A stretch of DNA of 64,000 bases from Candidatus Aenigmatarchaeota archaeon (GTDB lineage Archaea > Aenigmatarchaeota > Aenigmatarchaeia > QMZP01 > QMZT01), in NCBI GenBank assembly GCA_016932735.1, contig JAFGCI010000004.1, positions 60,711 to 124,710 of the forward strand. Reading direction: 5' to 3'. Shown here in pieces: positions 30,380 to 39,012 of this stretch (positions are counted from its first letter, which is position 1; the number at the start of each line of letters is the position of its first letter). The notes under the pieces are model-generated. The model was not told the DNA's origin. It saw only the letters and a list, made by a program, of their open reading frames with translations, and searched no databases. The position numbers and the translations under genes are program-made.

Positions 30380-31345
30380 TCAGAAACCGCTCTTCCCCAG
30401 CTTGATTTTATCCTCGAGTCCCGTCGATATTATTGTAACGCTCTTGTAGTTTGTTCTGGTTTTCTCTCCGGCAGCGGAAGATACAACAAACAGGTCGGGG
30501 ACCTCCTTAATTATCAGGAATGAGGGTATCGTGTTTTCCTCTGTTCTTATGGACCTCTTTCTTAAAAAATTTATAAGCTTTCCTTTATCCAAACGATCAT
30601 TTGTCCTGTAAAACAATATTTTCATCTCTTCTTTTCCCTTTCTCACAGAAAAAAGAGAAGCGTTCTTCACTTTTATCTTCTTGCCTTCTATGTCTATACT
30701 ATCAGATTTCGAAAAATCAAACGATATTTCAGCTGATATTATTTTTTGTATATTATCCAGCGGTATATCCGGTAAAATCACGTCTTCAGCGAACATGGAA
30801 TTGTTTTTTATAAGGCCGCTTACTGCGACAACGTCATCGTTTTCTATATCGCCGTTCCCCGAATAAATGACATTCAGGGCTCCCGTCTCGTCCTCTATTG
30901 TGAGGCCGTTGTCCGTTTTCTGGCTGATGATACCGATGACGGATACCCTGTCTTTGTTATTTTCAGTTTTGTTTATCGATAGGGAAGTTGTCCTTTCAGA
31001 AAGAATGTCTCTTACCTCGTTGTATTTTTTATTGTAGACAGAAACAATATCCATTACATTTATCTTCTTTTTATCTATTTCTTTCAGTTCGCCCAGGACC
31101 TTTATTTCTATATCGCTTCCTTCTTCCGGCTGCTTCGGTTTTATATGGTCTCCGGGGGTCGTGGTCCCTCTTTCGGCTCCGCCCTTTGATAAGGCCACGT
31201 TTCCGTTGTTTGTAAGGCCACGTTTCTCTCTCAGTTTTTCTTCTAAAAAGTCCTTATGATTCTTCTTTTCCAGTGCGATGAACTCCTCCGGTTTGAGCAG
31301 TATGTCGTTCTGCAAAAAAAGTTTGATAACGGACTCTTCGCTCAT
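30380..31345 (-). CDS. DNA polymerase D small-subunit (DP1)-like protein with eroded phosphodiesterase domain
   Basis: N-term SVIKLFLQNDILLKPEEF; OB fold VSVIGIISQKTDNGLTIEDETGALNVIYS; AEDVILPDIPL; C-term EVPDLFVVSSAAGEKTRTNYKSVTIISTG. Lies directly downstream of cdc6. Confidence 0.72.
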   Translation of the reverse strand: MSEESVIKLFLQNDILLKPEEFIALEKKNHKDFLEEKLREKRGLTNNGNVALSKGGAERGTTTPGDHIKPKQPEEGSDIEIKVLGELKEIDKKKINVMDIVSVYNKKYNEVRDILSERTTSLSINKTENNKDRVSVIGIISQKTDNGLTIEDETGALNVIYSGNGDIENDDVVAVSGLIKNNSMFAEDVILPDIPLDNIQKIISAEISFDFSKSDSIDIEGKKIKVKNASLFSVRKGKEEMKILFYRTNDRLDKGKLINFLRKRSIRTEENTIPSFLIIKEVPDLFVVSSAAGEKTRTNYKSVTIISTGLEDKIKLGKSGF

Positions 31346-31367
31346 TAAATAGGTTTAATGACAAGTT

Positions 31368-32591
31368 TTATATGAATTCGTTCTTCATGTGTTGTCTTAT
31401 TTTTTCCATGACACTATCTGAAAGGTTCATCGATACTTCCCGCGTCCTCCCATACCTGCCCTTTGATATGACTTTGGCGTTTATTATTCCTAACATGTCA
31501 AGTTCTGATATGAGGTCTGTCACCCTTCTCTGTGTAAGTTCGCTGATGAAGTTTTCCTTACACTTCTTTATGTAAAGATCGTACACGTCTCCTGTCTGTA
31601 TGTTCTCCGCTCCCTTATCTACAAGCTCCACAACAGACTGGAGAACTGCTTTTGATTGTTTTGGTTGGGTTTTTACTATTTCCATTATTTTATCTTTATC
31701 CAGTTTCTTCTCCGCGTCAATCACATCTCTCTCTTCGATGTTTGTTCTTCCCTCTCTTTCTGCTATCTCCCCAGACACTCTTAGAAGATCGAGAGCCTTC
31801 CTGACGTCGCCGTGCTCCTGCGCCGCCAGGGCCGAGCATTTAGCAATTATTGATTTAGAAACCGCTCCGCCGTTGAATGCAAGATTGACCCTTTCCGTTA
31901 AGATATCGTTCAGCTGCATTGCATTGTAAGGGGGGAATATCATCTCCTCCTCAGAAAGTGTCGACTTGACTCTCGGGTCTATCTCGTTGATGAAAGAAAT
32001 CTTGTTGGATATCCCGACAAGCGTTATCATGCTGTTCTTTATCTCCTGGTTAATCCTGGTCAGATTATAGAGGACACCGTCGCCAACCTTCTCGACAAGA
32101 GCGTCTATCTCATCCAGCACGAGTATTATATTGTGTTTCTCTTTCTCCATTATTTCATAGAACATCCTGTAAAGCTTGTCTGTTGGGAGGCCCGTACAGG
32201 GGATATCCACATCAAAAAAGGACAGTATTTGCGAGAGGAGCCGGTATTCTGTGTCGCTTACCTTTCTCATCTTACAGTTTATGTATATTGTTTTTATCTT
32301 GTTGTTCATGTTACGTGTTGCTGTCTCGCCCAGAACATCGAGGACGTGAGCAACGCACAGCGTCTTTCCCGTTCCGGTCTTCCCATAAACAAAAACGTTT
32401 GAGGGCTTTTCTCCCCTTAATATAGGAGCCATTATCATGCCGAGATGCCTTATGTGCTCCTCCCTGTGTGGTATGTTCAGAGGTGTAAATTGTATAAGAA
32501 GTGTTGTCTTATCAACGAATATTGGCTTTTGTGTCATATAGCTATTGAATATATCATTCAGATTTGATTGCCCTGCCATCTCTAACCCCAT
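31368..32591 (-). CDS. cdc6: Orc1/Cdc6 replication initiator
   Basis: FVYGKTGTGKTLCVAHVL (Walker A), ILVLDEIDALVEKVGDGVLYNLTRIN, C-terminal winged helix. Confidence 0.93.
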   Translation of the reverse strand: MGLEMAGQSNLNDIFNSYMTQKPIFVDKTTLLIQFTPLNIPHREEHIRHLGMIMAPILRGEKPSNVFVYGKTGTGKTLCVAHVLDVLGETATRNMNNKIKTIYINCKMRKVSDTEYRLLSQILSFFDVDIPCTGLPTDKLYRMFYEIMEKEKHNIILVLDEIDALVEKVGDGVLYNLTRINQEIKNSMITLVGISNKISFINEIDPRVKSTLSEEEMIFPPYNAMQLNDILTERVNLAFNGGAVSKSIIAKCSALAAQEHGDVRKALDLLRVSGEIAEREGRTNIEERDVIDAEKKLDKDKIMEIVKTQPKQSKAVLQSVVELVDKGAENIQTGDVYDLYIKKCKENFISELTQRRVTDLISELDMLGIINAKVISKGRYGRTREVSMNLSDSVMEKIRQHMKNEFI

Positions 32592-32895
32592 CGTTTCATT
32601 TGGAAGTCCAGTTATAAAAAGGTTTGTTTCGGGTGGAAAAATATAACATTGTTATATAATATATATTTTATTCATCGTATTGATTATTAATAACGTTTCC
32701 ATATGAAATTGGGGGGTGGTGGGGTATAACACCAATTACCCGAACATTTTGTTCGATAAACCCTCAAACATCAGGGTTTCTTGCTAGTTTTATTCGCTTA
32801 ATTACATTTTACGGGCGTCCGTTATCATGTGTTCACTTTTCACTTTCTTTGGTCTTGGTTATTCTTTATATAACGAGGCAGTCAAATTCAATCAC
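32592..32895. promoter_or_regulatory. Candidate chromosomal replication origin
   Basis: Intergenic between cdc6 and hjc; AT-rich block ~32640-32695; ORB-like dyad plus G-string (gtttccatatgaaattggggggtggtgggg); inverted repeats cgaac/gttcg and aaaccct/agggttt. Confidence 0.6.
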
Positions 32896-33252
32896 ATGGC
32901 ATCAAGATACCAGAAGGGAGCCCACTATGAGCGCGAGCTTCTTTCAATACTTCATGACAAGGGCTTTGCTGTAATAAGGACCGCGGGCTCGGGCGGCGGC
33001 ATCTGTGTTCCGGATATAATAGGAATAAAGAAGGGGCAGGTCCTCGCGTTCGAATGCAAGGCGTGGGCAGAAGAGCCGAGACTTAAGCCGGAAAAATTAA
33101 AGGATTTAATAGAGTGGTCCGCAAAAGCGGGGGGTTTGGGTTTTGTTGCGTGGCGCCACGACAACAAATGGGAGTTCAAGGACGCAAGGAATCTGAAGGA
33201 CAAGGAAAAGCCTTGGGTTGATATGTTATCATTCTTTTCCTGTTTTGTTTAG
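32896..33252 (+). CDS. hjc: Holliday junction resolvase Hjc
   Basis: GAHYERELLSILHDKGFAVIRTAGSGGG...PDIIGIKKGQVLAFECKAW. Confidence 0.92.
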   Translation: MASRYQKGAHYERELLSILHDKGFAVIRTAGSGGGICVPDIIGIKKGQVLAFECKAWAEEPRLKPEKLKDLIEWSAKAGGLGFVAWRHDNKWEFKDARNLKDKEKPWVDMLSFFSCFV

Positions 33253-33253
33253 T

Positions 33254-35212
33254 CTAAATCCGTTCCTTCAGAAGCTGGTCCACCACAGAAGGATCTGCCA
33301 GTGTTGTTGTGTTGCCTACATCGTCCTTTCCTTCGGCAATTGTTTTTAGTATCCTTCTCATTATTTTGCCGGATCTTGTCTTTGGCAGGGCGTCAGCGAA
33401 CTGTATCTTATCTGGCTTTGCTATAGGCCCGATCTCTTTTGCTACGTGGTTTCTGAGCTCTTGTATGAGCTCCTGTGTTTTTTCAATGCCTTTATTGAGT
33501 GTTACAAATGCGTATAGGGCCTGTCCTTTGACGTCGTGCGGGAACGGAACAACAGCAGCCTCGGCGACAGCTTTGTGCGAAACGAGAGCGCTTTCTATCT
33601 CCGCCGTCCCGAGCCTGTGGCCAGAAACGTTTATTACATCATCAATTCTTCCCATGACCCAGAAGTCACCGTTCTCGTCTTTTCTGGACCCATCGCCGGC
33701 GAAATATATTCCGGGGAACCTGGACCAGTATGTGTCTATGAACCTTTGGTGGTCACCGTAGACTGTTCTCATCATGCCGGGCCACGGCTTCTTGATTGCG
33801 AGGTAACCGCCTTCGTTAATATCGGCTTCTGTTCCGTCTTCCCTTAAAATCATGGGTTCTATACCGAAGAACGGCCGCCCGGCCGATCCGGGTTTTAGTG
33901 TGATTGCCCCCGGCAGCGAACTTATCATTATTCCCCCAGTTTCAGTCTGCCACCAGGTGTCCACAATTGGGCATTCCCCCCTGCCTATGTTCTCGTGATA
34001 CCACATCCACGCTTCTGGGTTTATAGGCTCTCCTACACTCCCGAGAAGTTTCAGCGTGCTCATGTCATGCTTTTCGACCGGCTCAGAGCCGAATCTTGCT
34101 ATAGACCTTATTGCTGTCGGCGCTGTATAGAAGATACTGACTTTGAATTTTTCCACAACCTGCCAGAACCTGTCATTGCCCGGATATGTCGGGACACCCT
34201 CAAACATTACGGTTGTAGCGGCGTTTGATAGCGGGCCGTATACGATATAGCTATGTCCTGTTATCCAACCTATGTCGGCCGTGCACCAGAAGACATCCTC
34301 TTGATGATAATCAAAAATGTATTTGAAAGTCTGGTTTGTATAAAGGAGATAGCCTCCTGTTGTATGGAGGACTCCTTTAGGCTTTCCTGTTGTCCCTGAA
34401 GTATATAATATGAACAGGGGATCTTCTGCATCCATCTCTTCGGCGGGGCATTCGTCACTGATATCATCATAACCTATTTCATCCTTCCAGTAAGTTTCGT
34501 TGTCTTTCATCTCAATCTCATTCACGGTTCTTTTGACAACGATTACAGACTCGATGCAGTCAACACTCTTCAGAGCCTCGTCTGCTGTCTGTTTAAGCGG
34601 GATGACCTTTCCTGATCTGAAGCTGCCGTCCGAAGTGATAAGCATTTTGCACTGGCTGTCGAGTATCCTGTCTTTTAGTGATTCTGCACTGAAGCCGCCA
34701 AAAACAATGGAATGGATTGCACCGATTCTCGCGCATGCAAGCATTGAGATAGCAAGTTCCGGAATCATGGGAAGGTACATGCATACCCTGTCGCCTTTCT
34801 TTATCCCTTTCTTTTTCAGGACGTTAGCAAATCTTGAGACTTCTCTGTGGAGCTCTTTGTATGTGTATTTTTTGACGTCTTCTTCAGGCTCGCCTTGCCA
34901 TATTATTGCAGTCTTGTCTCCGTTTTTATCAAGATGCCTGTCAAGGCAGTTATAGCAAAGATTCGTCTTGCCTCCGGCAAACCACGTGAATTTTGCTGCT
35001 TCTTTATCCCACGTAAAAACATTATCCCATGGCTTAAACCAGCGGAGCTCTTTAGCTTTCTCAGACCAGAATTTTTCCGGGTTTTCTATAGATTCTTTAT
35101 AAATCTTCATGTAATCTTCTTCGGATTTAACATAAGCCTTCTCCTGAAAAGATTTAGGCGGAGCAAAACGCCTGTGCTCGCTACTTACAGATGAGATTGT
35201 TTCTTCACTCAT
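33254..35212 (-). CDS. acs: Acetyl-CoA synthetase, AMP-forming
   Basis: ILYTSGTTGKPKGVLHTTGGYLLYT, TWWQTETGG, PKTRSGKIMRRILK (acetylatable Lys context). Confidence 0.94.
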   Translation of the reverse strand: MSEETISSVSSEHRRFAPPKSFQEKAYVKSEEDYMKIYKESIENPEKFWSEKAKELRWFKPWDNVFTWDKEAAKFTWFAGGKTNLCYNCLDRHLDKNGDKTAIIWQGEPEEDVKKYTYKELHREVSRFANVLKKKGIKKGDRVCMYLPMIPELAISMLACARIGAIHSIVFGGFSAESLKDRILDSQCKMLITSDGSFRSGKVIPLKQTADEALKSVDCIESVIVVKRTVNEIEMKDNETYWKDEIGYDDISDECPAEEMDAEDPLFILYTSGTTGKPKGVLHTTGGYLLYTNQTFKYIFDYHQEDVFWCTADIGWITGHSYIVYGPLSNAATTVMFEGVPTYPGNDRFWQVVEKFKVSIFYTAPTAIRSIARFGSEPVEKHDMSTLKLLGSVGEPINPEAWMWYHENIGRGECPIVDTWWQTETGGIMISSLPGAITLKPGSAGRPFFGIEPMILREDGTEADINEGGYLAIKKPWPGMMRTVYGDHQRFIDTYWSRFPGIYFAGDGSRKDENGDFWVMGRIDDVINVSGHRLGTAEIESALVSHKAVAEAAVVPFPHDVKGQALYAFVTLNKGIEKTQELIQELRNHVAKEIGPIAKPDKIQFADALPKTRSGKIMRRILKTIAEGKDDVGNTTTLADPSVVDQLLKERI

Positions 35213-35320
35213 AAAATCAACTCCCTTTATACGTTATTTGTCTTAATTCAATACCATTTATCTGCTACAGAATTTGGAATATATATTTATATATTAAATA
35301 AATGATAACGGGAAGATATT

Positions 35321-36277
35321 ATGGAAATAATATATGATAAAATTTTCCTTGAACATGATACAGGTATGCATCCGGAAAACAAAAAAAGGATTGAATGTCT
35401 GGGGGAACTTACCGAGACGAAAACGGAGAGCGGGGAAAAATTTCTTGAGATAATTCACAAAAAGGAATACATAGAGCATGTAAAAGAATCATGCGTGAAA
35501 AAAGAGCACCTTGACCCGGATACGATAACATCTGCAGGAAGTTACAAGGCGGCAATACACGCAGTCGGGGCGACTGTTCTGGCATCGCAGACAAATAACT
35601 TTGCTGTCGTCAGACCGCCTGGCCACCACGCCCATCCAGGCAAGTCGAGCGGTTTTTGCATATTCAATAACATTGCTATAGCAACGCAAAAACTCGTAAA
35701 TGAAGGAAAAAAAGTTCTTATATTTGACTTTGACGGACACCTCGGAGACGGAACAATGAATATTTTCTACGATACAGATAAGGTCCTTTACTGGTCTCTT
35801 CACCAGTTTCCTGCATTCCCGTTCAGAGGAAACGTAAATGAAATTGGCGAAGGGAGGGGAAGGGGGTATACAGTAAACAATCCGCTACCCCCCCGGAGCG
35901 GCGATGATATTTTTATGGAGGCGATAGAAAGATTCATGCCGGCAGCGGAGCAGTTTAAACCGGACGTTGTCGGCGTCTCGGCGGGGTTTGATGCTCATCA
36001 ACTCGATTTGCTTCTGGATCTCCGTGTAAGCGCGACAGCTTATTATAAGATAGGGGAAATTCTCAGAAAGAGATTTAAGAACGTTTTCGCTACATTGGAA
36101 GGTGGATACAACATTGAGATGCTTCCTAAATGTCTTTTTAATTTCATGAACGGAATAAACGATAAAAAGATATATTACAATGAACAGGCAACAGATTCAA
36201 GGATAATAGCAATCGATGAATTCCAGGCGAGGATGAGCGCTGTTGAAAAGAACCTTTCCGAATACTGGAAAATTTAG
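35321..36277 (+). CDS. Histone-deacetylase-family protein (AcuC-like)
   Basis: RPPGHHAHPGKSSGFCIFNNIAIA, DFDGHLGDGT, GVSAGFDAH, LEGGYN. Confidence 0.9.
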   Translation: MEIIYDKIFLEHDTGMHPENKKRIECLGELTETKTESGEKFLEIIHKKEYIEHVKESCVKKEHLDPDTITSAGSYKAAIHAVGATVLASQTNNFAVVRPPGHHAHPGKSSGFCIFNNIAIATQKLVNEGKKVLIFDFDGHLGDGTMNIFYDTDKVLYWSLHQFPAFPFRGNVNEIGEGRGRGYTVNNPLPPRSGDDIFMEAIERFMPAAEQFKPDVVGVSAGFDAHQLDLLLDLRVSATAYYKIGEILRKRFKNVFATLEGGYNIEMLPKCLFNFMNGINDKKIYYNEQATDSRIIAIDEFQARMSAVEKNLSEYWKI

Positions 36278-36285
36278 TGATTTTT

Positions 36286-38955
36286 ATGCTATCGAAAAAG
36301 CTTGAGAAAATGTTTAACCCAGCGGCCATAGCAGTCGTGGGCGCGACAAGCAGAAGAGGCCACGTCGGCTATTCCCTGATAAAAAATCTCATAGGAAGCG
36401 ATTTTGAAGGCATAGTATATCCTGTGAATCCCAAAAGAAAGAGCATACTCGGGGTTAAGACATATCCATCTGTTTCAAAAATACCGGACATAGTTGACCT
36501 TGCAATAATAGCAACGCCCGCGAACACCGTTCCGGATATTGTCAGAGAGTGCGGCGAGGCCGGAGTGAGCGGGGTCGTCATAATTTCTGCGGGCTTTTCC
36601 GAGACAGGGAAAGAAGGCCAGAAGATGATGGACCAGATAATAAAATATGCAAGAAAGTACAGCATGAGAATTCTAGGACCCAACTGCATGGGCTTCATGA
36701 AGCCTTCCATAAATCTTAATGCGACATTCGCGAATAAACTGGCTTTGCCGGGTAAAATTGCATTCATCTCGCAAAGCGGTGCCCTCGGCACGGCGATACT
36801 GGACTGGTCGGTTTCGCAGAATGTGGGGTTCAGCCATTTTGTTTCAATAGGAGGAATGGCTGACATATCTTTCAGCGACCTGATAGATTATTTTGGCAAT
36901 GACACGAATACGAACAGCATACTGATTTACATGGAATCGCTGAAAAATGCCAGAAGATTCCTTAGCGCTGCGAGGGCATTCGCCAGGTCCAAACCCATAA
37001 TAATATTGAAAGTAGGCAAAAGTTCTGAAGGGGCAAAAGCAGCAAAATCGCATACAGGAAGCCTGACAGGAAACGATGAAGTATTCGATGCGGCTTTTAA
37101 GAGGGCAGGCATTCTGAGAGTAGATACGATAGGAGAGCTTTTTGATTGTGCGCAGACACTTGCAATGCAGAAGAGACCGCTCAACAAAAGACTGGCCATC
37201 GTAACCAATGCGGGGGGTCCGGGCGTCATAGCAACGGATTCGCTTATTTACAGGGGAGGCGAGCTTGCGCAGTTATCAAAAGAAACCGTTGAGATACTGG
37301 ATAAAGCTATGCCTTCTGCATGGAGCAAATCAAACCCCGTTGATGTTTTGGGTGATGCGGATGTTGGAAGATATAAGATAGCAATTGAAGCATGCCTTAA
37401 GGACAGCAACGTGGACGGGGTTCTTGTCATCCTGACACAGCAGGAAATGACAGATTCCGCCGCGGTGGCAAGACAGCTTGTTGAGACATCAAAAACATCA
37501 AGCAAAACCGTTTTGGGTGCATGGATGGGCGAAGACGATGTAAAGGAAGCCAGAGCCGTCCTGAAAAGGGGCAACATACCTTCTTACAAAATACCGGAGA
37601 ATGCTGTAAGGTCTTTTATGAATATGTATAATTATTCAAAGAACCTGGAGATGCTTTATGAAACCCCCGCTACCATACCACATGCATTCGTTCCCAATAC
37701 AAATAAGAACAGGGAACTGCTTGATAATATAATAAAAACAGGCAGGAACGTTCTGACAGAGAGCGAAGCAAAAGAGCTTTTATCGAATTATGAAATACCC
37801 ACAGCAAAAAACGGGATAGCAAAAACCTCAAAAGAAGCAGCGGCCATTTCATCTAAAATAGGATTTCCTGTCGCAATGAAAATAATGTCTCCTGATATTC
37901 TGCATAAGACAGAGGTCGGCGGCGTCCGCCTTAATATAAAATCCAGAGAAGAAGCCGGGAAAGCCTTTAGTGAAATAATAAGCTCCGCCAAAAAGAAAGC
38001 GCCAAAAGCAGATATACACGGAATCTTCATAGAGGAGATGGCGACAAAAAAATACGAGCTTCTCATAGGTGCCAAGAAAGACCCCATATTCGGACCTGCA
38101 ATAGTTTTTGGGATGGGCGGTGTTGCTGTAGAGGTTTTCAAAGACACAGACGTCGGGCTGCCTCCGCTTAACATGAGGCTGTCAATGCTTCTTATAGAGG
38201 ATACAAAGATATACAAGCTTTTGAAAGGGTACAGAGGAATGAAAGGGGTCGATATACCATCAATACAATTCCTGCTGTACAAATTTGCTTATCTTCTAAG
38301 CGACTTCCCGGAAATAGAAGACATAGATATAAACCCCTTTGGCGTCGACGAGAATGGAGGCATAGTGCTTGATGCAAAAGTCATCCTCGATAAAAAAACA
38401 ATGGGCAGGACAGTGAAGCCTTATTCACACATGGTCATATCGCCATATCCGAAGGAATATGTTACACCTTTCACAATGAAGAATGGGAAAGAAGTCCTTT
38501 TAAGGCCGATAAGGCCGGAAGACGAGCCTATGGAAGCCGAGATGTTCACCAAGTTTTCTGAAGAGACCCAAAGGTTCAGGTTCTTCACTCTGATTAAGGA
38601 CATAACACACGAACTTCTGGTAAGATACACACAGATAGATTACGACAGGGAGATAGCAATAATAGCAGAAGCCGAGGAAAGAAATAAGAAGAAGATGGCA
38701 GGTGTCGTGAGGCTGATAGCCGACCCTTACAACGAAACAGGAGAATTCGCCATAGTTGTTGCGGACCCCTGGCAGAATCAAGGTCTGGGGAACAAGTTCA
38801 CAGATTATATATTGGAGATAGCGAAGCTTAGGGGAATAAATAAAGTATACGCAGATTTTCTGAGAGACAACAACGTAATGAGGCACATGTTTGAAAAAAG
38901 AGGTTTCAGAATAACAACAGAAAAGGACATATCACATGCAGAGCTGGAACTATAG
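36286..38955 (+). CDS. ADP-forming acetyl-CoA synthetase-like alpha/beta fusion with C-terminal GNAT domain (PatZ-like protein acetyltransferase architecture)
   Basis: CoA-binding FNPAAIAVVGATSRRGHVGYS, succinyl-CoA ligase-like KSHTGSLTGNDEVFDAAF, ATP-grasp region, then GNAT VLLRPIRPEDEP...VVADPWQNQGLGNKFTDYIL. Confidence 0.88.
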   Translation: MLSKKLEKMFNPAAIAVVGATSRRGHVGYSLIKNLIGSDFEGIVYPVNPKRKSILGVKTYPSVSKIPDIVDLAIIATPANTVPDIVRECGEAGVSGVVIISAGFSETGKEGQKMMDQIIKYARKYSMRILGPNCMGFMKPSINLNATFANKLALPGKIAFISQSGALGTAILDWSVSQNVGFSHFVSIGGMADISFSDLIDYFGNDTNTNSILIYMESLKNARRFLSAARAFARSKPIIILKVGKSSEGAKAAKSHTGSLTGNDEVFDAAFKRAGILRVDTIGELFDCAQTLAMQKRPLNKRLAIVTNAGGPGVIATDSLIYRGGELAQLSKETVEILDKAMPSAWSKSNPVDVLGDADVGRYKIAIEACLKDSNVDGVLVILTQQEMTDSAAVARQLVETSKTSSKTVLGAWMGEDDVKEARAVLKRGNIPSYKIPENAVRSFMNMYNYSKNLEMLYETPATIPHAFVPNTNKNRELLDNIIKTGRNVLTESEAKELLSNYEIPTAKNGIAKTSKEAAAISSKIGFPVAMKIMSPDILHKTEVGGVRLNIKSREEAGKAFSEIISSAKKKAPKADIHGIFIEEMATKKYELLIGAKKDPIFGPAIVFGMGGVAVEVFKDTDVGLPPLNMRLSMLLIEDTKIYKLLKGYRGMKGVDIPSIQFLLYKFAYLLSDFPEIEDIDINPFGVDENGGIVLDAKVILDKKTMGRTVKPYSHMVISPYPKEYVTPFTMKNGKEVLLRPIRPEDEPMEAEMFTKFSEETQRFRFFTLIKDITHELLVRYTQIDYDREIAIIAEAEERNKKKMAGVVRLIADPYNETGEFAIVVADPWQNQGLGNKFTDYILEIAKLRGINKVYADFLRDNNVMRHMFEKRGFRITTEKDISHAELEL

Positions 38956-39012
38956 ATTAGTTTTAAAAGGAACGTATGCATCTTTTAATGAAAGAAATTA
39001 TGAGGTATTATT

